Source: Plutella xylostella (lineage: Eukaryota; Arthropoda; Insecta; Lepidoptera; Plutellidae). Taken from it: a stretch of 64,000 bases of DNA. Both the position numbers and the translations under genes were made by a program. Each line of letters starts with the position of its first letter. Position 1 is the stretch's first letter. This document shows, piece by piece, positions 1 to 10,805 of the stretch. The stretch spans positions 5,969,501 to 6,033,500 of the forward strand of contig NC_064011.1 in NCBI RefSeq assembly GCF_932276165.1. The letters are read 5' to 3'. The notes beneath the pieces are model-generated. The model saw only the letters and a list, made by a program, of their open reading frames with translations, searched no databases and was not told where the DNA came from.

Positions 1-1197
1 TTTTTTTTTATTTGAGCCAATATAGGTACAGTTCGGTCCAAACAACTTGATAGTTGCTGAAGTAGGCTGCGTTTGGACGTTTGTGCTTTTTCAAACTAAC
101 CAACCGTCAATCTTTGAAGGAATTAATAGGCGGTTTGTTAGTTTGACAAGGCACAAAAGTGCATTTGCTGCTAACTTCAGAACTACTATGTTGTTTAAAC
201 CGACCAAATGAAAAACTACACAAATAATAATATTATACAGTACAGTCCTTCAAAATTGATAATGCGCATAGAAATCTTTGACAGATCGGTTGTTTTCGAT
301 TATGTGACACATGATATTGACTCCTATTTCTTTCGAACAAGGTGCAAAATGCAAGTGTTTTTATTAAGGCTCTTACGATTTAATGATTCGGGTGTGAAGA
401 TCTGCATGTGCATTAATTTTGGACAAGTGTACACCTCTTTTTGGCTTACCATACATACATGATATAATGTGTATTCTTTTCACCTTAGTCTTTCGATTTT
501 ATTTCGATTATACATAATAATGAAGCGGATTGTACCATTACTTTTCCTATTTAACTCCGAATTCCTTGCAGCAAAGGAGGGCTATAATATGTTTCAATTA
601 CAAAGGTTTTGATTACGACTTTTTTTTCACAATTGAACAGAAACAGCAGCGGTAAAAAAATAGAAGCAAAGATTTTAGAAAGGTTTAACGTGCACGTTTG
701 TGTAAAAACCAAATTTTATGATAGTCTGTTAAAAAATTTCAAGTAATTAAATTCCTCTTTTTACAAAATATTTTTCAATAAAAGAATATATTTTCGTTTA
801 CATTCAATTAGGTACTTAGTACATTTAATTCGGAGATTGTTCCTAGTGTTTTAAACAACGTGTCAAACACAACCTCTTCAAAATGCTACATTATGTAATG
901 CAACAAATAAATAAAATTAGAAATATTCCCCATTTTCTGCTTTGCTTTGTTTTTCACAATATTTTCCCGTAGTAATTCGCGGATAAAGCACAGAATAATA
1001 ACTAATAAGTAACGACAAAGTAGACTTTGTTACTAAGGCATTTAAGGTATCATTATTACATTCACGAGCAATGAAAATATCCTATTTACAAAAATTTTAT
1101 ATGGACACCAAGACGACACAAAATTTTCAAAACATAAAATTTAGAGTTTGATAAAATAGTGGTTGGCAATATTCTGATGCGCTGTTAAATGTACTTA
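1..1197. other. AT-rich non-coding DNA
   Basis: No exon, RNA gene or recognisable element is seen here. The only open frames are short and have no start context, domain or coding bias. The stretch is rich in A and T, like the intergenic or intronic DNA of the rest of the window. Confidence 0.6.
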
Positions 1198-1408
1198 GGC
1201 CTAGGTCTCCTATTTTATGCTATATGCGGCGTCCGACTTTGACGTAAACGTTTCGATCAACGTCCTACGGCCTACCTACGGCGTCTACGCGCCAACGTCG
1301 GCGTGTGAGCGAGACCGCATCAGTACATTTCTATAGTGAGCATCGTGACGCGGCCTACGGCGGCGTGACGCTGGACGCGACCTGCGGCGTAAATAGGAGA
1401 CCCGGGCC
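1198..1408. mobile_element. MITE with 18-bp terminal inverted repeats
   Basis: The left end starts GGCCTAGGTCTCCTATTT and the right end is its complement with two differences (AAATAGGAGACCCGGGCC). The interior is GC-rich compared with its surroundings and has no coding capacity. The flanks (ATTCTGATGCG... on the left, AAACGGCGTCATT... on the right) recur joined, without this insert, near 14310-14380. That site is a related unoccupied copy and supports the element's limits. The superfamily is not clear because no direct target duplication could be fixed. Confidence 0.65.
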
Positions 1409-3798
1409 TAACTGCATTATTGCAAACGGCGTCATTGAGCTAATTCTTTATCCGTTTGTGAGTAATTTGGTGCTATTGTCACTGGAACTTTTTCATTGCT
1501 CGGCTCGTGAGTAAATAACTTTACAGGCTGTTGCAAATTACGCGTATATAAAGTAAAAAAAATGTTTTCATGTCAAGGGCACATCGGTTTCGGTTCGAAA
1601 AACTTACAGAAAATAATATATATACTGAAGTATGAATAAGTTATTCAACCGTGCCAAACTTAGTTAGTGTTTTAAATATTCGATACATTTCTTAAGTATA
1701 TGCATGTTGGCTTGTAACCTATGCATGTAAGGTATATCAGTGTGTGTATTTTACGTATTTGTATATTGTACATTTGATGAATTATGGTGCGTTTTTTTCG
1801 TTAAAACGTCATTCGGTATCATGAAAACGTGGAAGGCATTAAAAAAATACCATATTAATATTGACGAGAGATTCTAGTACAACATTTCGTACAGTGTTAA
1901 ATAATACTTATTTGTATTTCTTATTTGAAGTGTATAAAATTAAAAAGTTTGAGAGATAATATAAATTAGAGAGTATTATTTGCACCAATTATTAATAAAA
2001 TTTAAATCTATCGCTATTTTTCTTTGGCAGTATACCTCTATCAGATTTTTTTACAGATACCTAGTAGTCTATATGAAAAAAAAAAATTGTATAAACATTT
2101 TAAAACCACATGCAAACGCGCTCATCCATTCCACAGCAAGAAAGACACAACATCAACCACCCTCTATTCCATTCGTTGCTCAAAATCTTTACCATTGGCA
2201 TCCCGCACCCTATTTCACTGCACGAAGCGTATTTTCATAAAGGCTTTCCTACCAGCTTTCCACACATGTGTGCGTTCAAACAACGCGTTTATTCTCGTGC
2301 ACGTGTGTGCGTGTGTCACCGAAGAGGCGACTCAGGCGTCACTGGCGGAGGCAGTGTCAAGCAAGGGGGCAAAGCGCGCGGTCGCCCCTAAAAAGAAACT
2401 ATTCGATTTTTGAATTTTGGTAGTGTTTGTTCAAATAGAACGTTTGTCTTCGGGATGACCGACCTCTTTGGGTGAGTTCTTATTTGGAGTTTTTACTTTT
2501 TTTTACTGGCTGGTTTTTTGTGCAAGGAGGTTTGTGTCTATCCGTTTTGAGTTGGGTAGTATGTACATAGATGGTTCCATTTTTAAATGTAGGTAATTAC
2601 TTTGAATTATCCACGGCTGAAAAATGTGTGCTGGTTAAGTTAGTGAGTCAGAGTAGTGAAAGAAAGAGATGACATCACACGCTTTCAGGTGTTTCACGAT
2701 TATCGCTATTTGCTTTACTTAACTATGTGCTGTATAAGGATAATAAGTAATAATAACTACGTTATTCTAAGTTTTATGAGTATAGCAAGACGCACCAATA
2801 AGTATGCTTAAGATACTGAAATATTCGTCTGAACCTTGCTGAAAAGGTACCTTCCCATAACAGCTCTCCATTCTAAATGATACACCCTGTATATCAAGGG
2901 CCAGAGTTATCAGTGTAGGCGACAGTCCTTCTAAAATTTCCCTTACCTAGATTTTTTTCGTTATTATCACCATAGTCAATAATCTTCCACTGCTGGACAT
3001 AGGCCTCTTCCAAGGAGCACCACAACACTCTGTCCTCGGCCTTCCTCATCTAGCCTCTACCGGCTAGATATCCGTCAGATGATTGCCACAAGTACCCATA
3101 TAATTAGTAACTTAAGCAATATGGTTTTATACATATAAAAACCTTTTTTTTATTTTTATTTTTTTTAATAAAAGGGTTTTTATTTGACTCTTTGAATTTG
3201 AGTCATAGCCATTCGGCTAACAAGACCCCTTTTCTAACTCACTCGAAGACGACAAATAAAAAAAATACCCTCCTCCTTCGGCAGTCGGGTAAAAATTCAT
3301 AAATAAAATCAACTAAGGAGCAATGAAAAAGTTCCACTCACAAAATGCCGATACAAAGCTGCCCCCTATTATTTCAACTTTTAATTTAAAATTTGAAAAA
3401 GATATGTAGATTTTTTAGTTGGTAAATATACTTTAATATTGCAAACGGGGACATTAAGCTAGTATTTTGCCTTTTAGGAGTAATTTGGTTCTATGTTATT
3501 GGAACTTTTTCATAAATCTTAAATCTTATAGCACATTTGATATCTTAATTTTGAAATTAACATCAATATTATTTCATAAAATACACAACATGGGTTCAAT
3601 AAAACAGCTAGTAAATATAAAATATTTACGGACATGTCACGAAATGTACAAGCTTTTAATAATATCCATTAAAACTATATATTAGCTAATATCTGGCCAC
3701 TGTCATAAAATTGGCAATTATAATCAAACAATTATTTTTTACCGATGTACAGTGCGGTAAACTTTATCCTGCTTAATTGTAATAGCCACTAAACATAT
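1409..3798. other. Non-coding DNA with old repeat fragments
   Basis: No supported gene. Around 1421-1500 there is a repeat fragment that recurs, diverged, at 3440-3530 (AAACGG.G.CATT.AGCTA, then GGAACTTTTTCAT). Around 2270-2310 there are CA/GT-rich runs. At 3205-3300 lies the reverse copy of a repeat also seen on the + strand at 48710 (CGACTGCCGAAGGAGGAGGG). A short ATG-plus-splice-donor pair at 2455-2471 was considered and rejected as a gene start. Confidence 0.5.
2975..3062. repeat. Lepidopteran interspersed repeat tail (fragment)
   Basis: The piece contains CCACTGCTGGACATAGGCCT followed by CCAAGGAGC. The same block recurs at 5610-5660 and 63570-63610, twice preceded by a CATCATCATC tract. 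It is a very common lepidopteran repeat, normally found at the tails of RTE-type LINEs or SINEs. The family name is from memory and not tested. Confidence 0.6.
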
Positions 3799-3806
3799 TT
3801 ACTTAC

Positions 3807-5424
3807 TAGTGATGTAACGAATATTCGCATTCGCATTCGCATTCGCAAATATTCGCATTTTTTTGGATATTCGCATTCGCATTCGCAAAAATTTGTGCGA
3901 ATGTTTTGCGAATGTCAGTAAGTCAGTATTAATTAGAAAAAAAAACTCTTTAAAAATAATAATACGTTAAAAAACCAAAATCCATTCGTTTATAACCTTT
4001 TTTAAGAAACTTAATCACATTTTCAGTCTTTACTTTATCATTTGGTATTATTTATAATGATAAATCTGTCGGATGAGTTTATATCCGCTCGGCAAATCTC
4101 GGAACAAAATTGAGACTGCGTTCCTATACTGTGTGTTTTGAACTTGCAATAATGGACAACATTTCATTTTCTTTACCCTATATTTTTATTAGTTATTCGG
4201 AAAGTTTATAGAAAATTAGTGGACCCGTATTTTTTTATTTTGTATATACATAAATTTTTGCATGTTATTTTTAACTTTAAAGTTAATTATTTTAAAACCG
4301 GAAGTGACGTCACATATTAGGCTCAATTTTTATTTTTGTCTTTTGCCTGAGTCTTGAAAAAAAACATAAATGACACTGACAAGTGACATTTAAACTTTGT
4401 TTACATGCCAACCAACAAATGGGTCATTTTCAAATGACCTTGATATTTCTAATGATGGAAAGTAGGTACCTACTTATCATGTAAAAAATAAGCAGAAGCA
4501 TTTTTTCAGATGTGTAGGCGGTGGCATGCTCTGGGACATATTATATAGAGGTCATCTCTTAATAATAAATAAAAAAAAATAGTCAGAAAGTGTCAGAACA
4601 GAATTGATGAAAATGACCCAAATAAACAACAACGTTACGATAAAACGTCAACGTCAATCAAAAATGAAAGTGACAGTTACTTTGTTTTTAAATCTATAGG
4701 CTTTGATCATCAAAATGCATCGCACCTGATGCATGACGTCATCAGCACTTTTTTACTATTTTATGATTTTCTCGAAAATGATACATCCAAAAAATACAAA
4801 AACATTTTTTTTGTGGCCTTTAGAGCTAAATCTCGAAATGGTTTTCGATTTATAGCAGCTTTAGTTTTTTGAAATGTTGTCCATTCTCGACTACCTCGAC
4901 GTAGAGATACGATTTTGGTATCATTGTTTAGCTTATTTCAAATACATTAAAAAAAAATAATATCATCAAAAAGGGGATATTTTCAAAGTAATTCAAGTAC
5001 TTAAATGTAGATTTTTTATGATTTTTTGCGTCAAAAAAAATAGATTACGTACTTTTAACTTATTTTATGTACCTTTTTAGCAGTTGTGGAAAAAAAAAAA
5101 ACACTTAAAATCGGTCACCCATCCAATCACCGTGCCATGTGTTGCTTAACCTCAGTGATCAACAGTTACGATCACTGAAGCTAGCTCGACCATGGACGCT
5201 TCGAAAAGTGTTCTTCTTCTTCTAAAAGTGTTACTACTTCATAAAAAAAACTGCGTCTAGTATTGGCTAGTCTGATTTGAAATGCGCCTAGAACAGCAAA
5301 CCATACAAATGTCGCGAAATTTGAACACAGACTGAATATTCGCATTCGCATTCGCGAATATCGATATCAGATATTCGCATTCGCATTCGCGAATGTTCAA
5401 AAACACACATTCGTTACATCACTA
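3807..5424. mobile_element. Non-autonomous hAT element with exact 8-bp TSD
   Basis: The ends are inverted: TAGTGATGTAACGAAT at 3807 and ATTCGTTACATCACTA ending at 5424. An exact 8-bp direct repeat TTACTTAC flanks it (3799-3806 and 5425-5432). An 8-bp duplication with short TIRs of this type is the signature of hAT transposons. Just inside both ends are arrays of the hexamer ATTCGC (about 3822-3915 and 5337-5397), possibly transposase-binding subterminal repeats as known in other hAT elements. There is no transposase frame, so it would depend on a helper. A second element (4153-4883) is nested inside. Confidence 0.88.
4153..4883. mobile_element. MITE, TIR TGGACAACATTTCA, copy 1
   Basis: Perfect 14-bp inverted ends (TGGACAACATTTCA and TGAAATGTTGTCCA) bound 731 bp of non-coding DNA. 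A diverged relative lies at 45030-45610. They share the right-end block (ATGGTTTTCGA before TGAAATGTTGTC), the GACCCGTATTTTTT block and an internal TGACGTCA palindrome. It sits inside the hAT element, so it jumped there or was captured. The superfamily is not assigned. Confidence 0.7.
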
Positions 5425-5584
5425 TTACTTACATACCTACTTTTTGGAACATCCTGTATTATACAACGCGCCTCAATTTATCTGTCTTGCACTGTATTAT
5501 ATTATGTTTTAAATTCAATTCAGAAATAATTATTCAATGTTAAAAAAAAATAATTCAACTGGTACAGTGAACCCTACATGTAAA

Positions 5585-5720
5585 ATAATAATCATCATCA
5601 TCGGCCAATAATCATCCACTGCTAGACATAGGCCTCTCCCAAGGAGCGCCACTACACTCGGTCCTCAGCCTTCCTCATCCAACCACTACCCGCCACCCGC
5701 CTAAGGTCGTCAGTCCATCA
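5585..5720. repeat. Lepidopteran interspersed repeat tail (fragment)
   Basis: It contains ATCATCATCATCGGCC and then a CCACTGCTAGACATAGGCCT block, matching the fragments at 2975 and 63548. There is no coding sequence. The following 5721-6417 shows nothing recognisable. Confidence 0.6.
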
Positions 5721-6417
5721 ATATATTTATTTAGACTTTTGCACCTTGTCAAAGTGTAAAGTCAGAAACTTCATTGGCTAGTGAAGTGTGCTTTTGGAAA
5801 GGTACAATCGTACATAACCGCACACAAACACATATTCTCGGAGTGGACTGTACCCCCATACAGCCTACAGTCGCCGGACCGTGATGGAACCTTGGCACAC
5901 TGACACGCCGCTCAAACGGTTTGACATTTGACATGGTTGTCAAATTGCTATGGCGCTTGCATACGAATTATTAAAGGCTCAATAGGACATGAATTCTTCG
6001 TCTGCTAAAATTCAATATTTAAATAACTAATATAATTTTACTGTACTGTGCATACGTAATTCTGAACAGCTATGATTCTACGACTTTTGGAAATTCGTGA
6101 ATGAAATTGAAATAGCCAATTTGCCACCCCTTATAAGATGTAGTAAGCATAAAGCTGGCTTAAAGGTGCCTTTCCTTGTTTGAAAGTAATAAGTTCTTAC
6201 CAGTGCTGTGCTATGTGGACCAAAAACTTGGTGGATATCAAATGATTGGTAGATTGTAATCATTCAAAAACGGCGATACGGCTCGCGGCCTATCACGTGA
6301 GTACAAATGTACACCTAAAAGCGGGTAACTCGCTACTTGCTAGCGAGTCACCTCTGACTACCCCTTCGGGGTTTACAGTCGTGAGCATATGTATGGTAGA
6401 TCTCAAACACATCCATA

Positions 6418-6545
6418 GCATGCAACGTAGCATGGGTCATCACTACCCATCACGTCCCCACTGCTGGGCTCGAGTCTCCTTCAAGGGAAGGGTTGTTAGG
6501 CCTAGTCCACGCTGGCCCAGTGCGGATTGGAGGTTCTAGTATCTA
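6418..6545 (-). repeat. SINE-like repeat fragment (reverse)
   Basis: Read in reverse it carries the same blocks as the + strand copies at 10617 and 20076: a GGCC(A)GCGTGGTGGAC-like block and CAGCAGTGGGGACGTGATGG. Related pieces lie at 17640-17700, 18230-18260 and 18640-18700. This resembles a tRNA-free lepidopteran SINE of the HaSE type, a name given from memory. Confidence 0.5.
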
Positions 6546-6571
6546 GCATGTAGCATAGCACTGCTGATTCT

Positions 6572-6710
6572 CCTGAAGGGCTAGCACGGGGCGCTATTAA
6601 GACGTGACAAAAGTTCTCCGTCGCGCTCGCTCTTGAGGCTGCGGGGTGTGAGTGAGCGCGATGCAAAACATTTGTCACGTCTTAATTACGCCCCGTGCTA
6701 GCCCTTCAGG
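6572..6710. mobile_element. Hairpin MITE, family GCACGGGGCG, copy 1
   Basis: The 139-bp unit is close to a palindrome. Its ends CCTGAAGGGCTAGCACGGGG and complement are perfect, followed by TTAAGACGTGACAA and its complement further in. A second, partly decayed copy is at 58691-58809. No coding capacity. Confidence 0.75.
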
Positions 6711-6975
6711 CGTGAGAGCATTATGTCCGTCAAAGCCCATCCATTGGTTACACTTAATACCAAGTCTCTTGATACTTAGCGTGTCCTAACCACCTATTTA
6801 CATCACCGCTAGTTGCGTTCACCTTGGCACAAACACGCGACGCCATTGTTCGTTTGACGACGATTAGAGAAAAAAAAACACAACTGTCATTGTCTATGGA
6901 TGGGTCGGAAAAAATACGCGTGGACGCGCTGTGGACAGGGTCGGTGGTTATAGACTGGCTGTACGTTTGAGGGCT

Positions 6976-7195
6976 GAATGGTGTGGTGGTTAGCGACTGC
7001 TGTGCCGAAGGTCCCGGGTTCGATTCCTGGCCGGGCAAATGTTTTTTAAAGCTTGTCTTTACTCGGGCATTGGGTGTTGATATTATGTATTTATCTGTCT
7101 AGATAGTATGAGCTGTTTGGTACCCATATTACAGGCTCTGCCGAGTTTGGGGTCGGTTGGCCGTGCGTGAGATGTCCCCGAAAAAATCTAAAATA
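6976..7195 (+). mobile_element. tRNA-derived SINE, family A
   Basis: The head has pol III-type boxes: GTGGTTAGCGAC (A-box-like) and GGTTCGATTCC (B box). It is followed by a tRNA-unrelated body that ends in AGGCTCTGCCGAGTTTGG and GGCCGTGCGTGAGAT. The same body follows the tRNA-like head at 21769, and its tail alone is seen at 44405-44500. It is a SINE and not a tRNA gene, since the head lacks a pairable acceptor stem and continues into the shared body. Confidence 0.8.
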
Positions 7196-7199
7196 TTCC

Positions 7200-10100
7200 A
7201 TCTTACACCTTTCGAACGTAACCTAAAAAAACAACAGTTCTCAATCATAGAATTTCATCATCTTTTCTGAGTAATAACAATAACATAATCCTTATACAAT
7301 TATGTACTAATATACAGTTTACTTACACTATATCTACGATCTAATCTATGAGTAATACGATCCTAGTTAGATTTCAGTCATGTAACTGAATGAAAGGAAA
7401 ATCAGATAGATATAGGTAATAAAAGACAAAGACAATTCAAAATTTTGCTTCTTCATATAAATTTCTTAGTCGCGTGACTTTTTACAGCCCATCAGAAATA
7501 CGTATTTCCAAATCAAAACATACAGCCAAAGCTATTAAATATAACCCACAGGGTCAACAGGCTTACGGCTTTCTATACCATTTTAGCAACACCCTGTAAA
7601 GTTACAAAAAACTATCCATACGTCGCGACACTCCTACCAAACTTAGAACACCTTTCTTTCTCGGGGTGGTAAAAGTATCACCACAATCAAAACGAGCGAA
7701 GACCACGTAATTCTAGGAAAGTGAAGAAGGCGGCACGATCAACGGCTGCTGACGCTACAGTGTAGTGTTTCTGTGTTCGTTCTCACAGCCCGTTTTGCTG
7801 ACGGTTCATGGTTTGTGAGATTACGCGTTTTCGAAAAGTTTGCAAATATGGCGGCGACAGTGCGACGAGTTTACGGCAATATTGTTGCACGGGCTGAAAA
7901 TAGGTTAAATGTACAGGGTGTTAAAAAACTGGTGTTCTTGTATTGGTATACTTTTGTTTTCTGGCTACTGAAAAATATTGAAATACATTCCCGTCCCGAT
8001 TAATGAAAAAGGTCCACTGCAAAACGCCCTATAAAACATAATATCTACAGGTTAATAGTAATTTAGCCTGTAGAGATTTATTTCTAGGTATCGATATTTG
8101 ACTGATTCATCTTCCACCCGTGACTCTGCGCTGGAGTACCTATAATACAATATATCTTTAGCTGACTGTACAATACTAAACACCTATCGACCAAAGAGGA
8201 TGTAACCTCATTGGTGCTATCTACCCTGAAGGCGCAACGCGTGACGGTTTTGGCTGATAGCGGTGTAGTATCTTTGCCGCCTAAAAAAAAGTCGCAATGT
8301 CAAATTGAAAATGCAAATGGCGCTTATCGATCGATTGAATGGTAGGAAGGATGGTTTCTGAGTATTGAAGTATGTTAGTGTTTACATTCCCACCAACCCG
8401 TAGTAAGTAAAGTTACAACATGTACGTTTATTCAGTAGGTACTGCAGGGTGATTAAAAAATTTGCTCAATTTGACAAAGATAATCGGATCCAATAACCAT
8501 TGACAATGCTTCTTTATATATGTTTTTTTTTTTAATTTGACACTGGTCGCTGACTTATTGTGATTATTGATTTGCGTTGTCCAAAGCACTCTTGACGAAA
8601 TCAATAGGTATGTAGGTATATCCCCTATTTATTTAAGTATGTAAGTACTTAGATTTTTTACCAAGGCAAAGGAAAGTTTGCAGGGCGACCACAGCAACCG
8701 CTACTATTTGTAAATAACCTACAAAATAAATACAACATAAACCATTAACGTGCGTAAAATCTGCGTCACTCTGCGATAATGACCACTTCTAAAACGGGCA
8801 AACAATCACGCGTGCACTTAACACACAAGTAAACCACGAAACCTATTTGAAAACAATTAGAGAAGCAAATAAGAAAGGAGTTTACAACTCGCGAGTAGAT
8901 AACGCCAATAATAAAAAAGGCGGCATTAAAAAAATATGGCGTCTTGACAGTAAAAACGGCGGGAAACCACGACCGTTATGTTTGAGGTTATGCCTATTCC
9001 TTATCGTTCGCTTATCGGCGCTCAAGAGGGTGTAACTGCACGATAATGCGATAATTTCTAACGTTAGCACACGTTCCTAATGCTCATTCAATCGTTAAAT
9101 GTTAGAAAATATACAGGAAAGCCTGAGTACCTAAGTATGAGGGTTTTTTTTCACAGAACTTATCTATGGTCCTACGTTAAACTCCTTTATGTGCGTTTCA
9201 ACCTTTTTGTAATAAAACTATAACTTTACGAAAACATTCTAAAGTCAAGTTTATACAATTACCATAGGTATTGTCTTCCTTCTCACTTCGACTGTGTTGG
9301 TATTAATTGACCTCTGGTGTTGGGGTCGAAAACACTCAGGGTGCAAAGTGTACCGTATTATATGGTAATACAGGAATCACAATATCGATTACAATTTCAA
9401 AGTGGCCAGCTACATTATACATTTAAAACTGTGCAACACTTTTTGTCAATACGGTGACCAAGTTTTTTCGCCCGTTTTGAAAGTCTATCATGCATTTCCG
9501 ATCGTTGTCTTTGTCTATGGTTTTTTTCGTGCCTCTTGGCTGCTGGCTTTGTCATTTTAATTTTGGAACGTCAAGCGTTAATACGTCATTTGTCAGAAAA
9601 AGGTCACAGAATAAGTGGATCGGTCTATTTTTCTTGTTATTGATGTGTTGTGCTTTACTGTGGCGCCTGCATGATTTTTGTTCCAATTTTGAATGTTTTT
9701 TCGGCCAGCATTCGTTTTAATAAATTACCAGTTTCTTTATTTTTATTTCTGCCATTTGTCAGTGTTAACAACCTGTCATTAAGAAAATACCGAATATAGA
9801 CTGTTGGGAACTTGTTAAAGCCTATGTCTGTATATGATTATTGTCTGATTTGATATTGACACATTTGACTTGAGCATATACATTTTAGTTTTTAATGTAT
9901 TTACTCCTATTTCATAAAATAAAAGTAATTATGAAAATACATAAAGTTACCATGGAAGTAGAAAATTCTACTTCTATGAAAAGTACCTTCTTTTTATTTA
10001 AAAAAATCGGTTTTATGATTTCTTCTTATAAGATATTTACATTAACAGCTACTATGTAACTTTTATACCACATTATTAGGAAACCTGGACTCTGGGGTCA

Positions 10101-10616
10101 TTGCTCTTGTCACTTCCTTTCAAACTAAAGCCTTTGGACAACCCAAATTCATAACCCTAACTTTAACAACTTTAAAAATTCACACAATAAGGTCCAATTT
10201 CCAAAGGCGACCCCACTGCAAATATGACGCACATCACAGTACTTCCAATTAAGGTAAAATAAACTCCAAACACGAGACATTTCAGTTCAGTTTCCTTTGT
10301 GTCGGTGCCAAGTGTGCGTTTGCATTCCAGCCATGTGTGTCAAGGTAAATTGACCCCTATTACGTAGGATCCAGGGATTAGATAGCCAAAGCAAATAGAT
10401 AAGGCCTGTGTAAATATTGGGCTGAGTTAACATGTAGGTTGTTGCAGTCTTTTGTGGAAGAAAAAATACCGACGATATGCAAGATTTAACTATTTTTCTG
10501 TAGGCAATTCTATATTAACTGCTAAACCAGAAAAAATGCTTTCTGTAGAAGATAACCCACCTGCAGTAGTTTCTGTTTCGGCAGCAGTCGTTAAGGCTAG
10601 TCAGGCAGTTTGAAAA
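7200..10616. other. Non-coding DNA with ends of CAGGGTG-type repeats
   Basis: No supported gene. Isolated ends of the TACAGGGTG class of small elements occur at about 7590 (reverse), 7914 and 8443. A CpG-containing patch at 7830-7910 has an ATG in good context (AATATGGCGGCGAC) but no convincing exon. The rest is AT-rich with no element I can bound. Confidence 0.5.
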
Positions 10617-10805
10617 CATGATAAAACATCTGACAGTCGGGTTGCCCACTTACCCGACAACTCTCACAGCACAAGCTTGCTTGTATTGGGGTCCACCAAC
10701 CCGCACTAGGCCAGCGTGGTGGACTAGGACTAAAACTCTTCTTTCCTTGAATGGAGACTCTTGCCTCAGCAGTGGGGACATGATGGGTTGTCATGATGAT
10801 GAATT
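10617..10805 (+). repeat. SINE-like repeat (HaSE-type)
   Basis: It contains ACTTACCCGACAACTCTC, GGGGTCCACCAACCCGCACT, GGCCAGCGTGGTGGACT and CAGCAGTGGGGACATGATGG, ending in a GATGATGAT tract. The copy at 20076-20225 has the same order of blocks. No coding capacity. Confidence 0.65.

Noticed and set aside
2455..2471. ATG followed after six codons by a GTGAGT donor (MTDLFG), possible first exon
   Set aside because: Too short to judge. No downstream exon in matching phase was found, and the peptide does not fit the N-terminus of either host gene.
3822..3915. Regular short repeats that could suggest a CRISPR-like array
   Set aside because: The genome is eukaryotic and the repeats are hexamers without spacers inside a hAT element.
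7773..8003. ATG in good context (AATATGGCGGCGAC) and a 76-codon frame
   Set aside because: The frame runs into a CAGGGTG-type repeat, no convincing donor follows, and no domain is visible.
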